From Tillus elongatus (Eukaryota > Arthropoda > Insecta > Coleoptera > Cleridae), in contig OZ023266.1 of assembly GCA_964006375.1 (NCBI GenBank), forward strand, positions 156,991,792-157,055,791: DNA of 64,000 bases, written 5' to 3'. Position numbers and translations under genes: made by a program. This document shows positions 1 through 10,734 of the stretch, in pieces; position 1 is the first letter of the stretch, and each line of letters opens with the position of its first letter. The notes below the pieces were generated by a model. It saw only the letters and a list, made by a program, of their open reading frames with translations, did no database searches and was not told where the DNA came from.

Positions 1-140
1 CTAACGATCAAAATTTGACGTTTTCCAAGTTAGAAACGTGTCATTGTCAAGAAATTTGGGAGTATCAACGTTTGGATAAAAACTGACTCAATTGCGCTGT
101 TTGCAATCACAAGTAGAATACTTATCTGTAAGGCGCTTTG
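1..140 (+). mobile_element. Penelope-like element 3' tail, part 1
   Basis: This stretch matches, with scattered differences, the 3' untranslated end of the Penelope-like element at about 30721-30887: both share 'aaattgcgctgtttgcaa' followed by 'taaggcgctttg'. It is interrupted at 140 by a LINE, and the tail resumes at 1301. The element runs off the left edge of the window. No coding part is present here. Confidence 0.75.
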
Positions 141-1300
141 TTTGCTGGATTCCCCCCCCCCCCCCCCCCACACACACTTATGCAATGGTAGACTGAAGAT
201 CAACCCAGGCTTTAGGGGCCACTGCAAAATTCAGGAGATCGTGAAGGAGCCCATGCTTGAAATGAGGTCAGACTTCGCGAGCCCGCGAATCTGCAGGGAA
301 AACAACTTTACAGTGGAAATCCCCGAACGCGAGGAATGGCGGGAGGAGACGCCGCGCATACCACGGGACGCGCTCGTCTGGTTCACGGACGGATACGGCG
401 GAGAGCGTGGGACGGGGGCAGGTGTTTACTCGGAAGGACCGAAGGTAAGTCATAGTATTTCCCTCGGAGCCCATGCAACGGGGTTTCAGGCCGTAATGTA
501 CGCCATCCTGCACTGTGTGCGGGAGAACAAGAGGAGGGGCTACACCAACAAGCGGATCCTCATTGCAACGGACAGCCAGGCAGTCCTTAAGGCACTAAGT
601 AGCCAACGGGTAAATTCCTGGCTGTTGAGTGAGTCCAGAGACGAGATGAGCGACCTGGCTGGGCAGAATGATGTGACCCTCATCTTGGTGCCGGGTCACT
701 CGGGGGTCAAAGGCAATGAAGAAGCTGACAGTCTCGCGAACAGAGGGTCAGCAGAACCATTTATGGGACCAGAACTGGCTCTGGGCGTGTCAAAGAGCAC
801 TGCCAGGGGAGCCATTAAGTCCTGGGTCAGAAACCAACACAAGGTGTACTGGGCAGACTCCAGGGCTCAGACATGGGAAGTCAATAATTGACGAACCCAG
901 TTCAAAGAGAGCTGTGGAGCTGCTAAATCTTAGCAGAGGACAGCTCAAGAAGATAACAGGACTCTTGACGGGGCACATGGCTGTCAAGAAACACCTGCAT
1001 AAAATGGGGCGGTTCGAGGGGGACCTCGCATGCAGACTCTGTGGCGAGGGGGAGGAATCAGCCCAGCACATCTTGTACGAGTGTAAAGCTCTGGACCGCA
1101 AAAGACAACTGATCTACGGTCAGTCTAGACCGGAGACAGAGCAATATAAAACTTCATCCTACCAATCGCTGTGTAGACTAGTTCAAGGCACAGTGATTTT
1201 GGAAAGGGTGGAGTAAGACTAAGGGTGTGCACAATCAGCCAAAGGTTGCAGTGCTATCGGGGTGGCAAGGCCCGCGGACGAGCCCTGAGGGGGGAAAAAA
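141..1300 (+). mobile_element. LINE family C copy 1, 5'-truncated, RNase H end
   Basis: A 5'-truncated non-LTR retrotransposon of the RNase H-bearing I/R1/LOA group. Frame 1 (about 142-891) carries the RNase H domain: VWFTDGYGG (first Asp), ATDSQAVLKAL (Asp) and HSGVKGNEEADSLA (last Asp). The position normally holding the catalytic Glu reads FQAVMYAI, so that Glu is lost. A frameshift near 720-890 moves the C-terminal part to a second frame (to about 1216), which carries the zinc-knuckle-like CRLCGEGEESAQHILYEC. The 3' end is a GC-rich ~50-nt hairpin-like segment and an A-run. It is flanked by the 9-bp duplication GGCGCTTTG (132-140 and 1301-1309), which shows insertion into an older Penelope tail. 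The 5' end carries a run of about 18 C's. Related copies lie at 9594-10734 and 57236-58565. It is a dead copy. Confidence 0.9.
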
Positions 1301-1345
1301 GGCGCTTTGTACTATTATTGTCACAATAAACTATAACTAACTTAC
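1301..1345 (+). mobile_element. Penelope-like element 3' tail, part 2
   Basis: Continuation of the Penelope tail broken at 140. 'ggcgctttgtactattatt' and 'cacaataaacta' match the tail at about 30842-30887. The first 9 bp are the target-site duplication of the nested LINE. Confidence 0.75.
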
Positions 1346-1479
1346 CAGGGTCAATCAGTAAGTACCTGTGTTTAAAGACAAGTGGCGTTGCTGAGGGAAG
1401 TTGGCATTATTGTTGTGTACTGTCATCTGTCAAACGACACCACACTAAAGTTCAGGCTGATTCATTTTAGGTTAGTTAG

Positions 1480-2190
1480 TTGGTTAGGTTAGTTAGGAAT
1501 CCAGTTTCATCACACGTGTTTCGTGTCTCTCGATAAAACGGAGAAAGTGCAGGAGTTTTTGCGTTGAATCGGCATCGTTGATGAAACCTTGAAACATTAT
1601 ATGCCAGAGACGAAGCGACATCCAAAACAATGGATTTTTCCAGGTAAATCTGATGCGAAGAATGGAAAGACGGTCCGAGCGACTGGGAAGGTCATGGCCA
1701 TGCTTTTTTGTGATGGAATGGACTTTTTGCAGAAAGGAAGAACGATCATGTGGCATTACCACCCGGAATTATTAGACCAATTCGATAAGAAATTGACACA
1801 GTTCCATTTGGCTAAGAAAAAATTGCTGTTTCTGCAGCACATTCATCCGGGATTGTCGCTGCCAAATTACATGAACTGCACTACTAATTGCTGTTGCACC
1901 TACTGTACTTGCCAGAGATGGCTCCCTGCCACTACTTTCTGTTTTCCAAAATAAAAACATGGCTCGGGGGAAAATAATTCAGCTCTAAATGAGGACGTTA
2001 TCTCTGAGACGGAAGTGTATTCTGAAGACTTTGACAAACCATATTTTTAGAGGGGTTAAAGAAAGGGCAGAAACGTTGGGAAAACTGTATCAACCTAACA
2101 ATTCCTTATTGATTGACTCCCGTGAGTCGCTAAAGCCAAATTTCAAGATTTATAAAAAAGTAAAAATGTTAGAAGATACCACTTGGCACT
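1480..2190 (+). pseudogene. mariner transposase relic
   Basis: A decayed mariner (Tc1/mariner superfamily) transposase read across several frames. Recognisable blocks in order: a DETLKHYMPETK block near 1576, PKQWIFPGKSDAKN, a KVMAMLFCDG block, LLDQFDKKL and HLAKKKLLFLQ (ORF 1589-1954), then after a frameshift a SETEVYSEDFDKPYF / GLKKGQKRW block around 2005-2090. In intact mariners the segment after HLAKKKVLF carries the second catalytic Asp in an HQDNAPAH-type motif. Here it reads LQHIHPGL, so the catalytic residue is gone. The N-terminal helix-turn-helix is only partly preserved upstream (about 1500-1575). I did not locate its terminal repeats. Confidence 0.8.
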
Positions 2191-2285
2191 AAATTTGCAT
2201 ATTTTTTTTGCATATGGTCTGATACGTACTGGGCAAATCTAATGATGATTTTCAATGTAAGCAAGATAACCAAATTGCAGTCTTA

Positions 2286-3105
2286 TACAGGACTTTCATT
2301 AATTCCCGAACCCCACGTGACCTGATTTTCTCCCCCTCTTTTAGTGGAATATGATTTTATGCATTGGCAATCAAAAAGTAACCAAAAAACCCACTAAATT
2401 AGGGACTCTAAAGTTACTAAATCAATTGACAATTGACAGTTCAGTCCATTGGCGCTCAATTCCCTTTTGTCGGTTATTTTGTATGTATATTGTGCATTTT
2501 TCAAGTTCGACCAGTGTTTACCTTCTTCAAATAATTTTCTATCTGTTGGACAATAAAAACAAACAGTTTTTATCAAAACTTTGCATTTTCATTGCGTTTT
2601 TATGTAAGTTAAAAATGTAGGTATGTTAAGGTTATGTTGTTGATATTCGACATCGCATGGAATGAAGCCCTACCAAATCTGTTCGTCGGTTATCTGACCA
2701 AACAGGTACATATTTGTTACATGTTACACAATACACATTCCTAAAACCGTAAATTAGAAGTTTAAATAATCGGACCTCAATTTGTTTACGTACATTACAA
2801 AAATTTTCATATCTATACAAAATAAAAGTAATATTTTATTGTTTTTAATTTATTTTTTTAACAATCAATAACAGTAAACTATACATGAACAGAATTGCTG
2901 TTAAAAATACTAAATAATAAATACATTTAAGACATTTATTGTTTCAACTTATTATAATTTTTATATTTTTTATAAAACCCCAAAGGAAATATGAGACAAC
3001 ACTGTCATCTTAGGGATTTCATTAATTCAGGTTGTACAACCGTGTATGCCGGGTTGCCTAACATAAGCGGTCACGTGGAGTTCGGGAATTAATGAAAGCC
3101 CTGTA
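2286..3105. mobile_element. Non-autonomous DNA transposon with ~35-bp TIRs
   Basis: About 35-bp terminal inverted repeats, beginning CAGGACTTTCATTAATTCCC at 2288 and ending with the reverse complement of CAGGGCTTTCATTAATTCCC at 3103, are bounded on both sides by TA. A TA duplication fits the Tc1/mariner superfamily. The interior (about 750 bp) is AT-rich without a credible transposase, so this looks like a MITE-type deletion derivative. Short open frames inside it are not convincing genes. Confidence 0.8.
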
Positions 3106-4107
3106 TTTTGTAAGCAAAAATCATATTTGAAGATAATAATGCCATTAGTAAAAATAATACAAATAAAATGTTTCTGTTGTATCCTTGCTTTTCATAGTGA
3201 AATTATTAATAAAATTTGTACCATGTACAAAATCAGGTAGATCGCAATAAAAAGCTTGATTGTTTTCAAATACCAAAGACATGTATTTATTTTAAAATAA
3301 TTTCACTGTGACAAATGCCATTTAGCTGACACAACTTACACATGACTTTTATGTTTCTGTGGTCCATTTTTCTCGCCTCACCTTGTGTTTATTATGCATG
3401 TTTTGCAACTTTTTGTTGATGGAAGTAAACATTGTTTTCTTTAAACCTTACGCATCATTACATAGGATAGCCTGACAGGCTTACGACAATGCTAGTAAGT
3501 ACCAGCCTTTGGGCGTCTCTAGCACTCGACTGCATGCTCCAAATAAGATGGTAAACTATATTCAAAATTATTTAATTAAGGATTACTATCTTTTCAAGTG
3601 CCTTAGAGAATAATTTGTGTTGTATATCAAAAGTTGTGTCGGAAATAAATTTATTTGCGGGACATTACAGTTCAGCATTTGATTATTTTCTACATTTAAA
3701 ACTTCGTGTGTTATGAAAATCTCTTTGTAATTTTATTATTTCTTACACAAAGTTATATTCCAATGTTTAGATGATACTACAAAAACCACGGGTTCTTTGC
3801 AAAAAGCAAGTATATTTTTCTCAGGTGTAGTGGTTCAATTCCATGTTCCTACAAGTAAATATTGAAAATTGTTTAGTCTCCCCATGACTTCCTTTTGTTG
3901 CACCGCGCGCGCGCGCGCTTGTTTGTCTGTGTAAGCTGCCGTAGAAGCCTAGAACCGTCACCAACCCAGAGATGGCGCTACGCGCTATTCTCTGCTAGAG
4001 TGACTATATACAAGACAGTGGCGATAATTGTACATGTTATTTCTATTGGTCGTAGTGATCACATGGTATCCGGCGGCCATTAGGTGGCGAAATTTATAGA
4101 ATATTAC
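3106..4107. other. No gene seen; AT-rich spacer with (CG)n tract
   Basis: No coding region or recognisable transposon protein found. A short alternating CG tract lies at about 3904-3918, unusual in such AT-rich sequence. The rest is unremarkable AT-rich DNA. Confidence 0.5.
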
Positions 4108-4497
4108 TGTTACGTTCTTCGGGGTTCTGAATTTGTTAACTAATAAAACACAGCTTTTCAAACTGCTAATTTATTATAACCAACTATTTTCCAACCATAG
4201 ACACCAACTAAAATATTTCTCTCTATTACTAAATGTCTATAGTTTCTCCTCGGCTCTATTAATGCACACTACACTCATTTGTTTAATACTCTATGATCAC
4301 TTATTCTGCCCCAACACTAACTCAATACTGAACTAACTCACTCTATGGCGGTTCGCCTATTTATAAAGTCCATAGTGATTCTGGACCTTCTACACTGTAC
4401 TACACCTGTCACTTCTGGTCCCTTCTAGAAATATAATTCCAAAGCGTTTGCTCTTACTAACACACTTTACAACCGGCCACTGATCATAGAAGTAACA
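4108..4497 (-). repeat. LTR of gypsy element (3' LTR)
   Basis: Starts TGTTACGTTC and ends around AGTAACA. It aligns along its length with the isolated LTR at 59292-59707, sharing segments such as 'aaacacagcttt' and 'taatttattat'. Because the adjoining pol remnants read on the minus strand, this is the downstream (3') LTR. Confidence 0.8.
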
Positions 4498-7400
4498 AAG
4501 TTCACAACATTGCCTCGATCGTCCCAGTCGAATGTTGACATTTCTTGGTATGGCATAAGCCTGTGCATATGGGCCACCTTCATCTTGCTCTTCGGGCTCC
4601 TCTGAATGCGATAGACGTCATTGATCCTTTTGGCCACCTTATACGGACCTTCCCATAATTTCTGTAGTTTCGGTGACCCTCCCTTGCGTCGTACTGGATT
4701 GTAAACCCTTACCAGATCTCCGTTACCCGTTACAACCATGGTAGGCGCAGAACCTACCATCGACAGTTGATAAGGCAGGCATTTAAAAGATGCGTCGCCG
4801 GTACTAGAGACCGTGCCATCAGCTTAAAGTTATCCAGAGTAACCAAGTGATACGATGACGGGCGAACCCGACACCGATTGGTTTTGATCTAATCAAAGCG
4901 CTCCTCCCTTCTCGGGGTGGAGATCTATTAGCATGTATTAACTCTAGAATTACCACAGTTATCCAAGTAAATGTGGGTACGATCTAAGGAACCATAACTG
5001 ATTTAATGAGCCTTTCGCGGTTTCACCTAAATTTGGCTTGTACTGAGAGAGCTAAATTAGCTCGCACGTCATAACAGGTCTTCATGCAGTCACTTTCTAC
5101 TCGTATATGCATTCTGACGGCAGAGTGGATGACTTTTATTCTTCTTTCCAAATCTTTGATGTATTCATCAGTTGAACATGGATCAGTTGTGGGTTTTCCA
5201 GATATGAGATTAGGAGGAAGCCTTAACTCTCGCCCAAAAACCATGCTGGCAAAGGTATATCCGGTAGTCTCATGTACGAACGAGCGGTATGCCAGGAGAA
5301 ATAGTGCAATGTGCTGTCTCAATCCTTTTGGTGTTCATTGACAAGGATTCTTAAATGGGACTCCAATGTAGCATTGAATCTTTCCACCATTCCGTCAGAG
5401 GGTGCATGGGTGTAGTTCTCGTTTTTCTGATTCCCATCAGCTCTCAAACCTTCTGAAATACAGACGACTCAAAGTTGCGTCCTTGGTCCAAATGGAGCTG
5501 TAGCGGTACGCCAAATCTGCAGAAAAACTCATTCACCAATACTTCCACGATGGTGGTGGCCTCTTGATTAAGGACCGCAAGCACTTCTGGCCACTTGCTA
5601 AAATAATCCATGGCTACAAGCATATAGCGATTTCTTACGTCAGTTCTAGGGAGAGGACCAGCTCTATAGATTGCAATTCTTTCGAATGGGGCTCCCTCAT
5701 TGTACTGCTTCATTCGCCCCCTGGTTTTTGATTGAGGCCCCTTACTGGATGCACACTCTTGGCAGGTTTGCACCATTCTTCTATATCAGCTCTACATCTT
5801 AACCAATAAAAACGTTCTCTGACCGCCTACAAAGTTTTCTTTACCCCTCCACCTGCCCCACCATGGATCTCCTCGATTACCTCTCTAACTCTTGGCTGCG
5901 GAAGGACTATTTGCTTTAATATGCGGCTTCCATCCTCTTGACTCCCAATTCCTGACCAGAAGACCATCTTTGAATTCAATAGAGTCCCACTGGGCCCAGT
6001 ACCTTTTGGTAGCAACGCTTTTATCACTAACTGCAGACCAAGCGGGTCTTTCGTGGCAAGCGTCCTTCCATCTGTAGATTGACTGGATATCAGGGTCTTC
6101 TTTTTGGTCTTCCATTAATCTCTGCGGGTCCCATTGGTTAACTGGGTGCCGTTCTTCTCTTGTACACTTCCAAATTCAACCCTTCTTTGTTTTCGGCTGA
6201 GATGCAATGCTTGCATTTTGGTGAGCAAGGTCCCCTAGATGGGGCGTCTGCATTACCGTGCTGTTGTCTTGGACAGTGTTCAATGGTAAAATTGTATTCT
6301 TGAAGGAGTTCCAGCCACCTTGCCATCTGTCCTTCTGGATTTTTAAATTGAAGAAGCCAGCGTAGGGAAGCGTGGTCGGTTCTCTGGAGAAATTCTTTGC
6401 CATATAGATATTTGTGAAAATGCTCCAACGTCTTGATAATGGCTAGAAGTTATTTTCTCGTCACACAATAGTTTTTTTCGGCTTTGGACAGGGCTTTGCC
6501 GAAATACGCTACAACCGTCTCTCAGCCTCCCTGTTCCTGGGAAAGAAAACCTCCAATTCCAAAGTTGTGCGCGTCTGTGTCCACAATAACCCGCTGACCA
6601 GGCTGGGAGTATGTCAGAATCGGAGATGAGCAGAGAGTTTGTTTAAGTGTCAAATGCTCTTTCACAATCTGGTCCAAATAAAGGGTGTCTTTTCTTCCGT
6701 CAGTTTATGCAAGGGTTTCGCGATATCAGCAAGCCCCTTTACAAAACGGCGGTAATATGTGCAGAGGCCCAGAAATGTTCGCATCTGATGTACATTGGTT
6801 GGGATGTCCCAGTTCAGAATAGAGTCTGTCTTCTCTGGGTCGGTTTTGACTCCATCTGGGGTGATAATGTGGCCTAAATACTTAACTGCTTTTTAAGGGA
6901 GACAGCATTTCTTCGGATTTAATTTCAAATTGGCTCCCTGTAGTTTCTGAAACACTTGTTCGACATTTTTAATGTGATCCTGAACGCCTTTCCCAATATA
7001 AGACGTCATCTAGGTATATGAGGCATGTCTTCAAGTGGATAGACCTCTTAGAACTGTCTCTCTCCATTAGACGATCAAGCGTGGCTGGAGCATTACACAA
7101 CCCAAATGGCATGACGTTGAACTGCCAGAGTCCACTACCAGTAGTAAACACAGTCTTTTCTTTGTCTTTGAGGTCAATCTCGACTTGCCAGTAGCCACTT
7201 TTCAAGTCCAATGTCGAAAACCATCTTGCGCTTGCCAGTGTATCAAGTGTATCGTCAATTCTGGCAAGTGGATAGCTATCTTTCTTACTGACATCATTTA
7301 ACTGGCTGTAATACACAAAACCTCGTGCAGCCATCTTTCTTTTTAACTAACACTACTGGAGAGGCACAGGGGCTTTGCGATGGTTCTATAACGTGTGCAT

Positions 7401-7975
7401 GCTCAATCACCCTTAGCATGGTGTCAACTTCGTGCTGTTTTGCCAATGGTACCTTTCTCGGTGGTTGCTTGATTGCTACAGATGTCCCTGTCTCAATGTG
7501 ATGGCGTACTAGGTCTGTCTTCCAAAATCGTTTGTGTCAGTTATGAAAACGTTGTGATATTTGTACAGCAATTTGGCCACTGTTTGCTTTTGTTGTGGAG
7601 AAACATTTCCACTAGCTTCTGTTAAGACGTCGTGTAGATGTTTTGGAAGTGGTTCATCCGGGACGGACGAGGCTCTTTCTTGGTCTTGGCAACGCCTTGT
7701 GATGGTTACCGGCGAGAATGTTCCGATCTAGGAGCCTTTGTGAATCTTCTGATCGAAGCTTTTAAGGTTGGCTATTCTGACAGCTGCCAGTTCTTTTGCT
7801 TGAACAAGAGATTTACTGACTAGTAGAGCTTTCTTAAAAATATGATTGTCTTCTGGTTCTATAAGGCCCACCACTTGTCCCGAAATATCTCCAACTATCT
7901 TCACTGGGACAATACTCTCACTCTGGGCTTTCACAATGACATCTTCTTTGGTGTGCCTTTTTGAACTGCAAGGTT
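4498..7975 (-). pseudogene. Ty3/gypsy pol relic with chromodomain-like tail
   Basis: Minus-strand remnants of a Ty3/gypsy pol in the correct order, broken by stops and frameshifts. About 7934-7728 is the segment before RT. At 7334-6969 is RT with LDLKSGYWQVEI, FGLCNAPATLDRLM and the active-site block YLDD. At 6428-6138 is RNase H with TDHASLRWLL and the hinge HCPRQQHGNADAPSR. At 5776-5444 is the integrase core with MDYFSKWPEV and LDQGRNFES, followed across a frameshift by an SDGMVERFN block near 5400-5380. At 5322-5023 is the integrase C-terminal side. At about 4720-4467 is the tail with a KLWEGPYKV block, typical of the Ty3/gypsy integrase C-terminus. Gag, protease and the 5' LTR are absent; the element is truncated at about 7975. 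An 18S rRNA segment interrupts it at 4722-5028. Confidence 0.9.
4722..5028 (-). rRNA. 18S rRNA fragment (~307 nt) embedded in gypsy pol
   Basis: The minus strand reads as the 5' domain of eukaryotic small-subunit rRNA: 'ggtgaaaccgcgaaaggctc', 'agttatggttccttagatcg', 'gtgggtaattctag'-type sequence with 'ttaatacatgctaatagatc', 'aaccaatcggtgtcgggttc', 'ggtaggttctgcgcctacca', up to 'ggttgtaacgggtaacggag'. It is a few percent diverged by eye. It sits between two consecutive parts of the gypsy integrase C-terminal coding region (5322-5023 and about 4720-4467) in the element's own sense. It is not an rDNA unit: only this segment is present. It may have been captured by template switching during reverse transcription, or by DNA repair. 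An assembly chimera is less likely because the gypsy continues on both sides. Confidence 0.9.
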
Positions 7976-8042
7976 ATTGACAGTCTACTTCCTCATCACC
8001 GATATTCAATAATCTAATATTAAACTTAACTTGGAAGACCCT

Positions 8043-9575
8043 GTATATGTATATATCAGATTCATATGAATTTATTATGCTGATACTGACACTACTCGAA
8101 AATGTCAACAACAAATTTGAAATTTCACGTCCCATATCTATGCATCTACAACTTTGAGGTTTGTTGCCATCATAGACCATTTTGATATCTCCTTTCTCTA
8201 TATTTTTCGACAACCAATGGCGGTCTATTGTTGCCACTGTATTGTATACTGGATGTCCCAGTTCTCCTGTTTCAATCAGATATCTCGGCTGGCTTGATGG
8301 TTGTAGATTTGAAATTTTGGCTGCCGCATATATGCTTAGAGAACTTAAATCTTTCAGGAAAGATTTTGAGGTATTCTGTCACCACTTGAGCATTGTGGGC
8401 AGGTGCACCGTCTTGCTGGAAAAACATGACGCAAATTCAAGGGAATATTTTCCAACAATATTGGAAGCTCATTGGTGAGGAATTCCAAATACATTTCCGA
8501 ATTCAGATTCCGTTAAAAAAACTTTGGTGCAACAATGTAGCCATCGATAACGCCACACGAGATATTTATCCCCCAGATGTTTTGAAAATGCTTCTCTCTT
8601 ATCCAGTGGGGATTTTCAGCGACTCGATAGTGACAATTATGCCGATTAACTGTGCCATTATTGTGAAAACATCTCTGATGTGACTCAAAATTCCTTCTTC
8701 TTGCGCAACAGTTAGCCATTCAAGAAATGCAAGTCTTTTATCATAATCTCCTAGAGCCTCGGTGGTTCAGGGGTAAGAATGTGTGCCTCTGAACCGAAGG
8801 GTACTGGGTTCGATCCCAGCGTTCTCCTTTCACTTTTTCAGTACAAACTGTAACATTAACATCAACTGAGGTTCTGGCATTGTATTTGAGCAAGTTGACT
8901 GTCTGCACGTTCCGCCTTTCGGAGGGGGCCTAAAGCCGTCGGACCCGTGTCCATGCGATGTTGGACACGTTAAAAATCCATACCCTCCTTACAGAAAGGC
9001 AGGGATACAGCCAAATTTCCAGGATACTGAGGTGACACTGCTTCCTGGTGTCGGCGATTGGCCATAGTCACGGTAATAGGCCGACGTTAAAGAAACAAAA
9101 CACACACACACATAATCTCCTGGTTGCAAACCTTGATTAAAATGTACTTTAAATGGCTGATATTTGGCAGTTTTTTAAAATTCTCTGAATAGACGACTGA
9201 GAAATATTGCTCTCTTGCTCTACTTGTCTAGGAGGAGCTGCTTTAAATCTTCTCAAAATTGTGATATTATGTTCTTTATCCGTTGGTGTTCTTGGTTTGA
9301 AAATGGTCTGCTTCTACCCAAATGACCTATTAGAGCATAAATGGGTAAATAACATTGCACTTGGTCTGCGCCTATTAGGATATTGCTCCTGATATAACAA
9401 CAGTGCTGTTCTACAATTTCTTGACATTCCACACAAATCAAAACCATATTTAGCTTTTCTTTATTCAATATTTTCCATATAATAAGTTTGATTTGGCTTA
9501 ACAATGCTCTGAACAGAATGATTACTTAAAGCGACAGATATTTCAATTTTATAGCAAATGTCTTTCGAAGTGGAT
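8043..9575 (-). pseudogene. IS630/Tc1/mariner-like DDE transposase relic
   Basis: A minus-strand transposase in pieces. About 9560-9120 has the N-terminal region, with NKEKLNMVLICVEC and a PNRRRPSA-like block typical of the insect 'DUF4817' helix-turn-helix. About 8719-8513 has NPHWIREKHFQNIWGINISC and a DGYIVAPKFF block. Around 8427-8380 is FFQQDGAPAHN, the segment holding the second catalytic Asp. About 8237-8160 has DRHWLSKNIEK. The reading frame is broken many times. A tRNA-derived SINE (8753-9111) interrupts it. Related fragments occur at 10840-11060, 32320-32660 and 40515-41070. I could not place its terminal repeats with certainty. Confidence 0.8.
8753..9111 (+). mobile_element. tRNA-derived SINE with 10-bp TSD
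   Basis: About 359 bp. The 5' head resembles a tRNA with an internal RNA polymerase III promoter: an A-box-like region 'ggtggttcaggggtaag' near 8761-8777 and a B box GGTTCGATCCC at 8807-8817. The body is unrelated to tRNA and the 3' end is an A-rich/(CA)n tail. It is bounded by the direct duplication ATAATCTCCT at 8743-8752 and 9112-9121, which defines the insertion exactly. It sits inside a decayed DDE transposon. I do not recognise the family name. Confidence 0.85.
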
Positions 9576-9593
9576 AGTAGACGTCATGGCACC

Positions 9594-10734
9594 CCTTTTT
9601 TTTCCTTCCTCAGGGCTCGTCCGCGGCTTTGCCGTCCCGATAGCACTGCAACATTTGGCTTATTGTGCCCTTAGTCTTTTTACTCCACCAATTCGAGAAT
9701 CACTGTGCTCACTGTGCCTTGAACTAGTCTGCACAGCGATTGGTAGGGTGAAGTTTTATAATTCTCCGGTCTAGACTGACCGTAGATCAGTTGTCTTTTG
9801 CGGTCCAGAGCTTTACACTCGCACGGGATGTGCTGGGCTGATTCCTCCCCCTTGCCGCAGAGTCTGCATGTAAGGTCCCCCTCGAACTGCCCCATTTTAT
9901 GCAGCTGTTTATTGACGACCATGTGTCCCGTCAAACGACCTATTATGTTTCTGAGCTGTCCTCTGCTAAAATTTAGCAGCCCCACAGCTCTCTTTGAACT
10001 GGGTTCATCAATTATTGACTTTCTATGTCTGAGCCCTGGACAGTCTGCCCAGTACACCTTGTGTTGGTTTCTGACCCAGGACTTAATGGCTCCGCTGGCA
10101 GTGCTCTTTGTCACGCCCAGAGCCGGTTCTGGTCCCATAAATGATTCTGCTGACCCTCTGTTCGCGAGACTGTCAGCTTCTTCATTGCCTTTGACCCCTG
10201 AGTGATCCGGCACCCAGATGAGGGTGACCTCATTCTGTCCAGCCAGGTCGCTCGTCTCGACTCGGCACTCAGTCACCAGCCAGGAATTTACCCTTGGCCT
10301 ACTTAGGGCCTTAAGGGCTGCCTGGCTGTATGTGGCTATGAGGATCTGCTTGTTGTTGTAGCCCCTCCTCTTGTTCTCCCACACACAGTGCAGGATGGCG
10401 TACATTTCGGCCTGAAAGACCGTTGCATGGGCTCCGAGGGAAATACCATGACTTACCCTCGGTCCTTCTGAATAAACACCTGCCTGCGTTCCACGATCCC
10501 CGCCGACCCGTCCGTGAACCAGGCGAACGCGCTCCGTGGTATGCCCGGCGTCTCCCCCCGCCATGCCTCACAGTCGGGGATCTCCACTGTAAAGTTGTTT
10601 TCCTGCAGATTCGCGGGCTCGCGATGTCTGACCTCATTTCAAGCATGGGCCCCTTCACGGTCTCCTGAATTTTGCAGTGGCCCCTGAAGCTTGGGTTGAT
10701 CTTCAGTCTACTATTGCAGGCTAGTCTATTCTTA
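9594..10734 (-). mobile_element. LINE family C copy 2, 5'-truncated
   Basis: Minus-strand counterpart of the 141-1300 copy: RNase H domain and C-terminal zinc knuckle in one long frame (10564-9680), then the GC-rich 3' tail and A-run (reading T's at about 9597). The catalytic Glu is kept (FQAEMYAIL), but the next Asp block reads ATYSQAALKAL, so the Asp has become Tyr, and the first Asp block is degraded (RLVHGRVGG). The knuckle CRLCGKGEESAQHIPCEC is intact. Similarity begins at about 10734 with the same 'cagactagcctgcaa'-like sequence that precedes this region in the 57.2-kb copy. Confidence 0.9.

Noticed and set aside
2351..2620. 89-residue frame as a gene
   Set aside because: It lies inside a TIR element, has no recognisable domain and is low-complexity hydrophobic.
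4722..5028. An active rDNA unit
   Set aside because: Only ~307 nt of 18S is present, with no flanking rRNA, and gypsy coding sequence continues on both sides.
8753..8830. Possible functional tRNA gene
   Set aside because: The A and B boxes are present, but the sequence continues into a 280-bp non-tRNA body with a tail and a target-site duplication, so it is the head of a SINE.
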